Assembly: GCA_029260735.1 (NCBI GenBank)
Contig: JAJDCR010000081.1
Location: forward strand, 124,001-188,000
Reading direction: 5' to 3'
From: Planctomycetota bacterium
GTDB lineage: Bacteria; Planctomycetota; Uabimicrobiia; Uabimicrobiales; Uabimicrobiaceae
DNA length: 64,000 bases
Shown here piece after piece: positions 51,126-58,861 of the stretch. Every line of letters starts with the position of its first letter. Position 1 is the first letter of the stretch. A program made the translations under genes and the position numbers. The notes beneath the pieces were generated by a model. The model worked only from the letters and a program-made list of their open reading frames with translations, did not search any database and was not told where the DNA came from.

Positions 51126-52952
51126 ATGAGAATTATACGAACTTTTTTCTTAATTATCGCTTTCGGTGGAGTAGCTGCTCTTGGCTCACAGCCTTCTCAC
51201 GAAGAGATTTTATCTGAATGGTTAGAAGAAAAAGTTGATTCTACTCAAAATTACGACAAGAAATGGCAAAACTCTTCACTTTCGGCTTCTAAAGCACTCA
51301 TCTTTTTGCTGCACAATACACAAAAGAATAAAGTTTTACAACAAAAAAGGGAGGCTCTCATCCATCAACTCCTCCTTCAAGTTCCCGAAATTTTACCCGC
51401 TTTAGTTTCTTTGGCAGGGGAAAAAAACAATCTTGAGCTAGCTTTTTCCGCCTCAGCTTTTTTAAACAAACTAGACTCTGTCCATCCTCAAGCCATTAAA
51501 AACCTCATCCCCTACCTAAGTGCAAAAAATTATAGCTCTCAATCTTACGCCCAAACGGCCTTAAGACAAATAGAAAAACAGTCTCTTTTCATCCTTATTC
51601 CTTATTTAAAAACAGCCTCTCATCTTGAAAAAGAAGCTATTCTTACTTTTTTAGAAAAAGCTCAGCAAATCCCCCTCTCTCTAGCCAAGCCATTTTTGAT
51701 CCCTCTTATAGAAGCAAAAGAAACAAAAGAACAAGCCATTGGTGATAAAGCTCTACGAACCCTTGCTTGCTTAAGCCCGTTTCCTCAAGAAATCGAAACA
51801 TTAGTTCTCTCCAAATTAAACTCGTCCGAAGAATCGACCCAAAGTGCTGCTATTTTTGTTTTGGGAGCGCAAAAAGCAAGTTCTCTTGTGACACTAGAAA
51901 GTTTAGTGAAAAAACTATTAGAGTCTCATTTGTCTCTAGACAACGAGATAGGACAAGCTCTCAGGAAAATAGGCGAACCTACCGTGCCTCACCTGAGAAA
52001 CCTTCTCCAAAAACCTCAAGTTCCTGACTCTGCTCTGATCCTCGCTTGCTTTTGTTTAGGAAATATTTGTCCTCCTGGCACAGACTTACCAGAGCTTAAA
52101 CCTCATTTATATTCCCCCAGTGCTCAAGTAAGAGCAGCAGTCGCATGGGTCTTTGGGCAAATAAAAAGCTTAGACATTCCCACCTCTGACAAACTTATCA
52201 AGATGCTTGCTGATCCTGATAAACAGGTGCGCAATAATGCCATTTTTGCCTTAGTCCAGGCCCCTCTTACCTTAAGCTTTTCTCTAGAAAAAGCTCTGCA
52301 AGACAAAAACTCTTTGCGGGTAGCAAATGCTTCTATCGTCTGGGCAAAAAGGTCTGAAAACAGTGAAAAAGGGCTTTCCCAAATCAAAGAAATGCTCCAT
52401 TCTCAAAACCCATTGCTTTTAAGTGCTGCCTTACAGGCTATAACAATACTGGGCCCTCAAGCAGAGCCTCTCATTCCTAGCTTATTACCTTTGATTGAGG
52501 TTGAGACAAATGAAATCTCTCTTCAAGCAGTAAGAGCCTCCATAGAATTAGGCAAACTTGTTGTTCCTTCTTTAAGTAAAAGATTCCTAGAACTATCAGA
52601 TCCACTTCAAGAACGAATTCTATTCATCTTTCACCAGCTAGGAAAAAAAGCAGAAGACGCTATACCTGTTCTTCTCAACAGCATATCTCACCCTAACCCT
52701 CTTATTCGACAAAGAAGCATCGAAGTTTTAGGAGAAATGGACATATTAGCTTTGCCAGCAGCAGTACTTTTGGGAGAAAGATTAGAAAAAGATAATGAGT
52801 GGCGTGTTCGTCATAGAGCATTTAGTGTTTTACGCCGCATCTATCCTTGGGAAAAAGAGCTCATTCGGCCTTTCTTAGAGCGCGCTCAAAAAACAGAAGA
52901 AAATACAAGTTTACGTCATTTAATAGATGACTTTTTAAGTAAAAACAGTTAA
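51126..52952 (+). CDS. secreted HEAT-repeat protein
   Basis: The 608-residue protein has a signal peptide (1-21) and about twelve HEAT-like helix pairs. They are easiest to see at 280-400 (VPHLRNLLQ, ALILACFCLGNI, VRAAVAWVFGQI, VRNNAIFALVQA) and 480-600 (AEDAIPVLLNSISHPNPLIRQRSIEVLGEM). HEAT solenoids are binding scaffolds; no catalytic motif is found. Export suggests a periplasmic scaffold. The gene has its own leader (GAGGAACAGAGG before the ATG) and is followed by a weak hairpin. Confidence 0.82.
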   Translation: MRIIRTFFLIIAFGGVAALGSQPSHEEILSEWLEEKVDSTQNYDKKWQNSSLSASKALIFLLHNTQKNKVLQQKREALIHQLLLQVPEILPALVSLAGEKNNLELAFSASAFLNKLDSVHPQAIKNLIPYLSAKNYSSQSYAQTALRQIEKQSLFILIPYLKTASHLEKEAILTFLEKAQQIPLSLAKPFLIPLIEAKETKEQAIGDKALRTLACLSPFPQEIETLVLSKLNSSEESTQSAAIFVLGAQKASSLVTLESLVKKLLESHLSLDNEIGQALRKIGEPTVPHLRNLLQKPQVPDSALILACFCLGNICPPGTDLPELKPHLYSPSAQVRAAVAWVFGQIKSLDIPTSDKLIKMLADPDKQVRNNAIFALVQAPLTLSFSLEKALQDKNSLRVANASIVWAKRSENSEKGLSQIKEMLHSQNPLLLSAALQAITILGPQAEPLIPSLLPLIEVETNEISLQAVRASIELGKLVVPSLSKRFLELSDPLQERILFIFHQLGKKAEDAIPVLLNSISHPNPLIRQRSIEVLGEMDILALPAAVLLGERLEKDNEWRVRHRAFSVLRRIYPWEKELIRPFLERAQKTEENTSLRHLIDDFLSKNS

Positions 52953-52970
52953 AATTTCTATCGTTCTGGT

Positions 52971-53004
52971 GCTAAAAAAAGCTATCAAAAAATAGTTTTT
53001 TAGC
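52971..53004. other. hairpin between HEAT and acyloxyacyl-hydrolase-like genes
   Basis: GCTAAAAAA (52971-52979) pairs with TTTTTTAGC (52996-53004), with a nested CTAT/ATAG. It could be a weak terminator for the HEAT gene or part of the leader of the gene at 53058. No T-run follows directly. Confidence 0.4.
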
Positions 53005-53057
53005 CAAAATTATTTTTTGGATAGGCTCTAGTGCCTAGTCAAACAAAGGAGTTATTT

Positions 53058-54440
53058 ATGCGTATATGGACACTTGTTCTACTCATGCTTATTGCCGTGA
53101 CAGGTTGGCTTGTAGCAGAGGACAAAACTAATCCATCCTCTCAAGAAGAGGAAAAAGGAAAATGGTATCATAAACCCATCGAAGATTTAGATGGCGATGC
53201 TTTCTCCAAAAATCGTTCTTTTCGTGGTGCCAATTGGCGAGGAAGAGATACCGAAGATTGGGATAAAGATATCCGTCCAGGTGTAGGTGAAAGTCGTGAC
53301 GGCAGAAACGACAACAATTGCAATGGAATTTCTGGCTGGTCAGGAAGCAAAGGCAAAAGCAACGAAGAATGGCTTTGCGGAGGATCACAAAGCCGTGGAG
53401 TTGTTATCTTTGGTGATAGTGCCGCTGCTGGTTTTCACATCCCTGCTGAATGGGTCGAATTCACTGGTTTAACAGAAAACTTGGGGAAACTACTCGATTT
53501 CGACTGGATCAGAGAAAATGCTCTAAAAACAAGAGATGGAGTTCGTTCTAACGACAGTTTCTTAAATGGCTTAGCTGCTCACCATAATCAAAAAGAGCGA
53601 GGAGATGACTTCTGGTCAATTTTGCTACATGAGTTCGATTGGCCTCATAAAACCTGGGCAACAGGTTTCTCTGATGATATTAATGGAGAATCCGTCTACT
53701 CTCAAATGCGAGCTCGCAATAACTGTAATCACAGAGATTACCAAAATGTAGCTGTTAATGGAGCCGATTCTCAAGATTTGGCTGATCAGGTTGCTGTTTT
53801 TTCTCGCACAACTAGCGACAAACCAGTTCTCGGATTTGTCGCTTACATCGGCAACGATATCTGCAGTAAAACTCTAGAAAGTATGACCACTCCTGAAAAA
53901 TATCGAAGTGGTATTTTAGAAGGTCTTGCTGATTTAGATAAAAAGGTAGCTCCTGGTAGTAAAATTGTTCTTCTTGGGCTTGTTGATGGTCGAATTCTAT
54001 GGAACACTATGCACGACCAAACTCACCCCCTAGGAGTGACTTACGCTGGACTTTACCAATTCTTAACCGATATCAAGAAAAACCCTTGCAATACTTGGCT
54101 AACCTCTAACGAAGAAACTCGTAATCTTGCTTCTGCTCGAGCCCGTGAACTTTCCAACGTTTTAAAGGAAATTGCGGAAACTCGTAAGTACCAAAATTTC
54201 GAAATGATCTACATGGACTTACCCATGGAAAAAGTTTTGAAAAGTTGGAAAGCAAAAGGAAACAAACTTTCTGATCTAATTGAAACCGTCGATGGTTTTC
54301 ATCCTAGCCACACCTGCCACCGTGAACTATTCAAAACGGTTTGGGAAAAACTAGAAAACAGCCATCCCTCTTTCATTGGCCCAGTGAATTCTCACAATGA
54401 AACTATCGTCGAAATGTTCCAAGACCAAGGCGGTCATTAG
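53058..54440 (+). CDS. acyloxyacyl hydrolase homologue (GDSL-type LPS deacylase-like), secreted
   Basis: The ATG at 53058 follows AAGGAG; a GTG further upstream (53031) is unsupported. The 460-residue protein has a signal peptide (1-20) and, from residue 41, a chain recalling animal acyloxyacyl hydrolase (AOAH). A DLDGD calcium-type loop (44-48) leads to GANWRGRD (57-63) and NDNNCNG (84-90). GDS with Ser121 sits in FGDSAAAGFHIPAEW. CNHRDYQN (223-230) and NG (234-235) precede GND (265-267). MTTPEKY is at 276-282, HPLG at 323-326, DGFHP (His415) at 412-416, and the chain ends DQGGH. These are the SGNH blocks plus AOAH-specific segments. The saposin-like small subunit is absent. The known AOAH reaction is removal of secondary acyl chains from lipid A. 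Confidence 0.88.
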   Translation: MRIWTLVLLMLIAVTGWLVAEDKTNPSSQEEEKGKWYHKPIEDLDGDAFSKNRSFRGANWRGRDTEDWDKDIRPGVGESRDGRNDNNCNGISGWSGSKGKSNEEWLCGGSQSRGVVIFGDSAAAGFHIPAEWVEFTGLTENLGKLLDFDWIRENALKTRDGVRSNDSFLNGLAAHHNQKERGDDFWSILLHEFDWPHKTWATGFSDDINGESVYSQMRARNNCNHRDYQNVAVNGADSQDLADQVAVFSRTTSDKPVLGFVAYIGNDICSKTLESMTTPEKYRSGILEGLADLDKKVAPGSKIVLLGLVDGRILWNTMHDQTHPLGVTYAGLYQFLTDIKKNPCNTWLTSNEETRNLASARARELSNVLKEIAETRKYQNFEMIYMDLPMEKVLKSWKAKGNKLSDLIETVDGFHPSHTCHRELFKTVWEKLENSHPSFIGPVNSHNETIVEMFQDQGGH

Positions 54441-54466
54441 GAATTTTTGATTTGAAGTTTTAGTGT

Positions 54467-54495
54467 CTTAGATGGTGCTAAAAGCACCATCTAAG
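54467..54495. terminator. hairpin between convergent genes
   Basis: CTTAGATGGTGCT (54467-54479) is the exact inverted partner of AGCACCATCTAAG (54483-54495). It overlaps the stop of the - strand GT2 gene and may stop transcription from both sides, although no strong T-run follows. Confidence 0.65.
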
Positions 54496-55276
54496 AATCC
54501 CCACTTTTATTTTCTTCTTTTTCCGCCATCACATCGTCTAAGATCAAAACCCTTTCGAACCAAATTTTAAGTAAAGTCGAAAGATAACGCCGCCCCATAT
54601 TTCGCAAATTCAAATTCGACTGTCCCCAAGATCTTCCATTCCAACCAATAGGAATCTGAGCAATCTTGTAATGCCGAATTAAAGCAGAGAGAGACATTTC
54701 AATAGTAATGTTAAAGTGGCAAGCTTGCAGTGGCATAATAGACTGAATCACATGTCTTCGGTAGGCTTTAAAAGCATTTGTAAGGTCGTTATGAGGAGTC
54801 AAAAAAAGTATTTGCATCATCCGATTAACGATCCGATTGACAACCAGCTTTAGGCGAGGATATTTGGTAGCATGGCCTCCTCGGATAAAGCGAGAACCAA
54901 AAACACAATCGTAGCCTTCTTCAATCTTTCGATAGTAATGAATGACATCCTCTGCTTCTTCCGAAAAATCTGCCATTACGGGAATAATTACATCCCCCTC
55001 ACAGTGAGTCAATCCATCGCGAACAGCACGCCCAAACCCTCGCGGAAGAGTGCGATTAATTAAAACAATCTCAGGACTTTCCTTTTGTTTTTCCTCAACA
55101 AGCTGCTGAGTACCATCAATGCAACTATCATTCACCACTAAAATTTCAAAAGGCATTTTTTCTGCTCGTAAAATCTCCAACAACCCATCTAAAGTTTGTC
55201 CAATATTCATTTCTTCATTGTAGGCAGGAATTACTATTGAGAGCTTGAGGCTATTTTTTGTATTTTCGGAGTTCAA
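54491..55276 (-). CDS. glycosyltransferase family 2 (dolichol-phosphate-mannose-synthase-like)
   Basis: The 261-residue protein begins LSIVIPAYNEEMNIG (about 12-26) and contains VVNDSCIDGT (about 48-57) and PRGFGRAVRDGL. MADFSEE takes the place of the DxD metal site (two acidic residues differ in spacing from the usual DADLQ). GSRFIRGG follows near 125-132. The pattern is of DPM1/polyprenyl-phosphate glycosyltransferases. No C-terminal membrane segment is seen. It may prepare lipid-linked sugars for envelope glycans. It converges on the AOAH-like gene. Confidence 0.85.
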   Translation of the reverse strand: MNSENTKNSLKLSIVIPAYNEEMNIGQTLDGLLEILRAEKMPFEILVVNDSCIDGTQQLVEEKQKESPEIVLINRTLPRGFGRAVRDGLTHCEGDVIIPVMADFSEEAEDVIHYYRKIEEGYDCVFGSRFIRGGHATKYPRLKLVVNRIVNRMMQILFLTPHNDLTNAFKAYRRHVIQSIMPLQACHFNITIEMSLSALIRHYKIAQIPIGWNGRSWGQSNLNLRNMGRRYLSTLLKIWFERVLILDDVMAEKEENKSGDS

Positions 55277-55545
55277 CTTAACACCTTATCTTTTCCAGTT
55301 GGTCAACAATCAAAAGACTAAACCAACCATAAATTTCAACACCTAGTATTATTAGTAGGTTATAAACCAAATTTTTCCCATGCTAGAATGTTATTACCTA
55401 GAAACGAAAAAATCAAGGCAAATGTCATTTTAGGCTTTCGAAGTATAGCGGTATTCCCAAGGAGTCTGCCCTAAAAAAAACTCAAAGAGTTGTAACCCAC
55501 AGGCAAAGCAATCACAAGAACTTCTAATAACAATCAAGATTACAT

Positions 55546-55929
55546 TTATTTATAGCCATGGGGATTGGGATGTAATATAAAAATATCATCATCCTTCAAT
55601 TCTGCCGCAAGCGAACTTCCTTTAGACCAATCGACATTAAAGCTTTTTTCGGCAACGCTTTTTACTCTAATCACCAATCGGCCTTGGCTTTTCTTTTCAA
55701 CCTTCATTTTAATGCAAGCGCTGTAAGCTTTTGACAATTTAGAAAAATCGACAGGAATTCCTGTATAAACTATTTTCTCGTTGTAAGAAACCTCCACTTC
55801 TTTTCCTGGAAACCCACCTTCTAGAAAAATAAGAGCGTGTAGTGTTGTGTCTTCTGACTTAACAGGAGTTTTTTCATTTGTACAACTCACTCCAAAGTAA
55901 ATTATTAACATCAGTGCCATATATTTCAT
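55546..55929 (-). CDS. small lipoprotein
   Basis: The 127-residue protein has a lipoprotein signal with lipobox YFGVSC (Cys16). The mature domain is beta-rich (LHALIFLEGGFPGKEVEVSY) with no recognised family; the pattern recalls a compact Ig-like domain. The 269-base gap on its 3' side (55277-55545) shows no gene. It is divergent from the phosphatase gene, with AT-rich DNA between. Confidence 0.6.
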   Translation of the reverse strand: MKYMALMLIIYFGVSCTNEKTPVKSEDTTLHALIFLEGGFPGKEVEVSYNEKIVYTGIPVDFSKLSKAYSACIKMKVEKKSQGRLVIRVKSVAEKSFNVDWSKGSSLAAELKDDDIFILHPNPHGYK

Positions 55930-56035
55930 TTGAGTACTTCCTTTACAATTGTCTAAAAACTAGATTATACTACTCCTACTATCAAATTCAAAAAACTATC
56001 AAGTTCTTTTACTTTTTCTAACTAGGAATATCTTC

Positions 56036-56449
56036 GTGAATTGGATTACAAAAAATATCGCAATAGGCAATTATCTAGATGCTAAAAACGTTCAGTTATT
56101 GAAAGAAGAAAAGATAAAAGCCATTCTATCTCTGGATGGTAGCACTGAAATATCGAATACTTCCGACTTAGGTGTCAAAAAAATTGAGACCTATCGTTTG
56201 ATTGATGGAGCTGGAAACGATTTGCGAATTTTTCAAAGAGCCGTTGATGAACTAGAAAGGCTCGTGGAAAAATACAAAAAAGTACTTGTTCATTGCCATG
56301 CTGGCAAAAGTAGGTCAGTAGTTATAACCGCAGGATATCTTATGAAAGTAAAACATTTAGAAGCAGATGAAGCCCTAGCCAAAGTAACTGCTCTTAGAAA
56401 AAGCCAAGTTAGCCCAGAGCTCGTTGATTTGCTTTATCTTTTAGAATAA
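56036..56449 (+). CDS. dual-specificity protein phosphatase
   Basis: The 137-residue protein starts at GTG 56036, preceded by AGGA. Catalytic loop HCHAGKSRS (86-94) contains Cys87 and Arg93 of the HCxxGxxR signature. The N-terminal IAIGNYLDA (8-16) is the usual DSP start, and a general acid Asp is probably at 58-62. DSPs dephosphorylate Ser/Thr/Tyr, so it can oppose the Ser/Thr kinases nearby. The gene is short but has the full DSP core. Confidence 0.88.
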   Translation: MNWITKNIAIGNYLDAKNVQLLKEEKIKAILSLDGSTEISNTSDLGVKKIETYRLIDGAGNDLRIFQRAVDELERLVEKYKKVLVHCHAGKSRSVVITAGYLMKVKHLEADEALAKVTALRKSQVSPELVDLLYLLE

Positions 56450-56624
56450 TTTCCAAATGGTCGCTTTCAGACAAAAAATTTTCTTCCTTGCTGAAGATTT
56501 CACGTAACTTTCTTTTTATAAAGTGGTCTGTCGAAAGTCTTTGGACAAAGAAAATTAAAGCCTTGAGAGCAATGGCCAGTTTTCCCAAATGCCAATGAGT
56601 TTTTTTCCTCGTTATATAATTTTT

Positions 56625-57150
56625 GACCTTGATCATAACTTCGGCCACGGAGTTTCCATACACCGAAGGTGTAATACAATAGTAGCCCGGGGTAAAGTGA
56701 GCCAAAGCGAACGAAACCCTGGGTCACGAATGGGCCTAGAAATAATATTTGTACGTCCCGTCAGGAAATACTCTAGACTAGGAAAGACAAAAAATAATAT
56801 AACGTCCTTTCATACAAGACATCATATATAGTCAAAGTATCAAAAAGTTGTCGGCATTCATGCCCAAGCTTTATAACTATGTTGCCACCGTCATAACCAA
56901 AAGAAACCTTTTTAGTTTAACAGTTTTTCTCAGTCTTAAGTATTTCCTCATCAACCGTACAAATATTATTTCTCAGCCCATTCATGACCCAGGGTTTCGT
57001 TCGCTTTGGCTCACTTTACCCTGGGCTACTATTGTATTACACCTTTGGTGTATGGAACTTAGCGGCAGTCATTTCCGCTTTCACGGGAATGATAATGCGG
57101 AAAGTTTTATCTGGAACATTGGCCGAAGAAGTGATCAAGAAGTGATCAAC
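56625..57150. repeat. long imperfect palindromic repeat, copy 2
   Basis: This is a second copy of the element at 12014-12460, slightly longer. It has the same arms (CACCGAAGGTGTAATACAAT at about 56661-56680 and the inverted form ending near 57052) and the same centre (GACGGGACGT-type and GGAAATACTC). It carries an extra ~40 bases around 56821-56860 and an extra tail with ATTTCCGCTTTCACGGGAAT. It fills most of 56450-57350, which otherwise holds no gene. No transposase is present. Confidence 0.88.
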
Positions 57151-57255
57151 CCAGTTTTTAATCACTATCTGCTAAGCAATCTCAATATTACAACTTTTCT
57201 TCTCAGACCCTCTAAATACATTGCCCAATGATTTTTGGCAATTGACTTGATAATA

Positions 57256-57286
57256 TTGTTTATCATTTTTTCCCCTTTAGTATAAT
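57256..57286 (+). promoter_or_regulatory. promoter for the decarboxylase gene
   Basis: A full TATAAT at 57281-57286 with TTGTTT 19 bases upstream (57256-57261) lies 65 bases before the ATG at 57351. The -10 is good, the -35 only approximate. Confidence 0.5.
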
Positions 57287-57350
57287 GTTTTCAGTGTTAA
57301 ACACCGTGACATTTTTTCATCTTGATCGACACAAAAATAAAAGGGAAACA

Positions 57351-58739
57351 ATGAATAGAGAGCAAGTATTGCAAGAGCTAAAGGCCATTATTGAGGAGTA
57401 TTGGTCTAAAGAAAATCAAAGCAATGTAGTAAACTATGTTCCTGCATTTGAACTGGAGAAGAAAGAGAATTGGTCTTTAAATGCTCCTCACCATGAACAA
57501 GAAATTTTAAAAGACATCGAAAAATATCTTCACTATGCTGTTAGAACTGAGCACCCCTATTTTATGAACCAGCTTTTTGGTGGTTTTGATTTAGCTTCTT
57601 GGGTAGGAGAAACTATTGCGGCTCTAACCAATACTTCTATGGCTACTTACGAAATAGCTCCTCTAGGGAGTATTTTAGAAAAAACCTTAATCAAAAAACT
57701 TAACACAATGATTGGTTTTCGAACTTTGGACAATCCTGGTGAGGGGATTATGCTCACAGGAGGTAGTAACGCTAACTTAGTAGCTATGCTTTGCGCTCGC
57801 CAAAAAAAGTTTCCTAAAATGAAAAAAGAAGGCCTTGCAGGAAAAAAACTCAGCTTATTCGTTTCTCAAGACTCTCATTACTCTTTCTCCAAAAATGCTT
57901 TAGTTATGGGGCTAGGAACAAATAGTGTCATAAAAGTTGCCGTTGATAAAAAAGGACAAATGTTACCCGAAGCACTGGAAAAAGAAATCCGCCACTCACA
58001 AGAACGAGGCGAAGAACCTTTTTTTGTTTGTGCTACAGCAGGAACAACTGTCTGGGGGGCTTTTGATCCTATAAAAGAGCTTTTACCTATAGCCAAGAAT
58101 CATCAGCTATGGTTTCACATTGATGGGGCTTGGGGAGGAGCAGCAATTTTATCGGAACGTTTTTCTTTTCTTTTAGAAGGATGCGAGGAAGCAGATTCGT
58201 TCGCTTGGGATATTCATAAGTTGATGAGTGCTTCTCTAATTAGTTCTTTTTTCCTGTGTCGTCATTCTGGGATACTTAGAGAAACAAATTCCCTTACAGA
58301 AGGAAGTTATATATTTCATGAATATGAGAATACTAGCTACGACATGGGGCCTTACTCTCTCCAATGTGGACGAAAAGTAGACTCTTTAGGAGCTTGGTTA
58401 GCTTGGCGTCATCATGGAGACGAAGGCTACCAAAAAATGATCGATCATTTAGGAGAACTCGCCTCCTATTTAGTAGAAAAAATTAATAGAACCCCCCAAC
58501 TAGAACTTATCAGAGAACCTCCGTTTCTCAACGTCTGCTTTCGCATTTTAGATTCCTTAGGCAAACACAACCAGCTCAATCTCAAAGTCCGACAAAAACT
58601 CATTGAAACCGGCACTGCCATGATTAACTATTACTCTGATAAGGGTGTAGTCTTCTTCCGTTTAATACTCACTAACCCGCAGGTAAAAAAGTGCGACTTA
58701 GATCAACTTCTCACAAAAATTATAGATATGGCGGAATAA
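57351..58739 (+). CDS. PLP-dependent group II decarboxylase
   Basis: The ATG at 57351 follows AAAGGGAAAC and gives 462 residues; the frame opens 22 codons earlier without a site. The group II fold is shown by HPYFMNQLFGG (about 59-69), TGGSNANL, FHIDGAWGG (PLP-binding Asp) and the Lys of WDIHKLM. This matches glutamate/aspartate/cysteine-sulfinate/diaminobutyrate decarboxylases; the substrate is not decided by sequence. The next gene is an NRPS on the same strand, 122 bases on. It may supply a decarboxylated building block, an inference from position. Confidence 0.86.
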   Translation: MNREQVLQELKAIIEEYWSKENQSNVVNYVPAFELEKKENWSLNAPHHEQEILKDIEKYLHYAVRTEHPYFMNQLFGGFDLASWVGETIAALTNTSMATYEIAPLGSILEKTLIKKLNTMIGFRTLDNPGEGIMLTGGSNANLVAMLCARQKKFPKMKKEGLAGKKLSLFVSQDSHYSFSKNALVMGLGTNSVIKVAVDKKGQMLPEALEKEIRHSQERGEEPFFVCATAGTTVWGAFDPIKELLPIAKNHQLWFHIDGAWGGAAILSERFSFLLEGCEEADSFAWDIHKLMSASLISSFFLCRHSGILRETNSLTEGSYIFHEYENTSYDMGPYSLQCGRKVDSLGAWLAWRHHGDEGYQKMIDHLGELASYLVEKINRTPQLELIREPPFLNVCFRILDSLGKHNQLNLKVRQKLIETGTAMINYYSDKGVVFFRLILTNPQVKKCDLDQLLTKIIDMAE

Positions 58740-58861
58740 AGACAGCTCTTTTAAATTATGGGTTTCCATTGAAACAATTATTTTTCCCTAGCACCTTACT
58801 TCTTTTTTTTGTTATAAATTTTAAAAAAGACCCTAGGTAATCTCGACGAGAAGGTGCAGAA

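Noticed and set aside
56409..56727. Two - strand ORFs next to the second palindrome, at first sight a transposase remnant
   Set aside because: They overlap the phosphatase 3' end and the repeat, in two different frames, with no transposase motif; treated as chance ORFs of the repeat.
56848..57231. 127-residue + strand ORF in the palindrome (and its partner at 12211-12435)
   Set aside because: Same repeat sequence in both places, no ribosome site, no protein-like pattern conserved beyond DNA identity.
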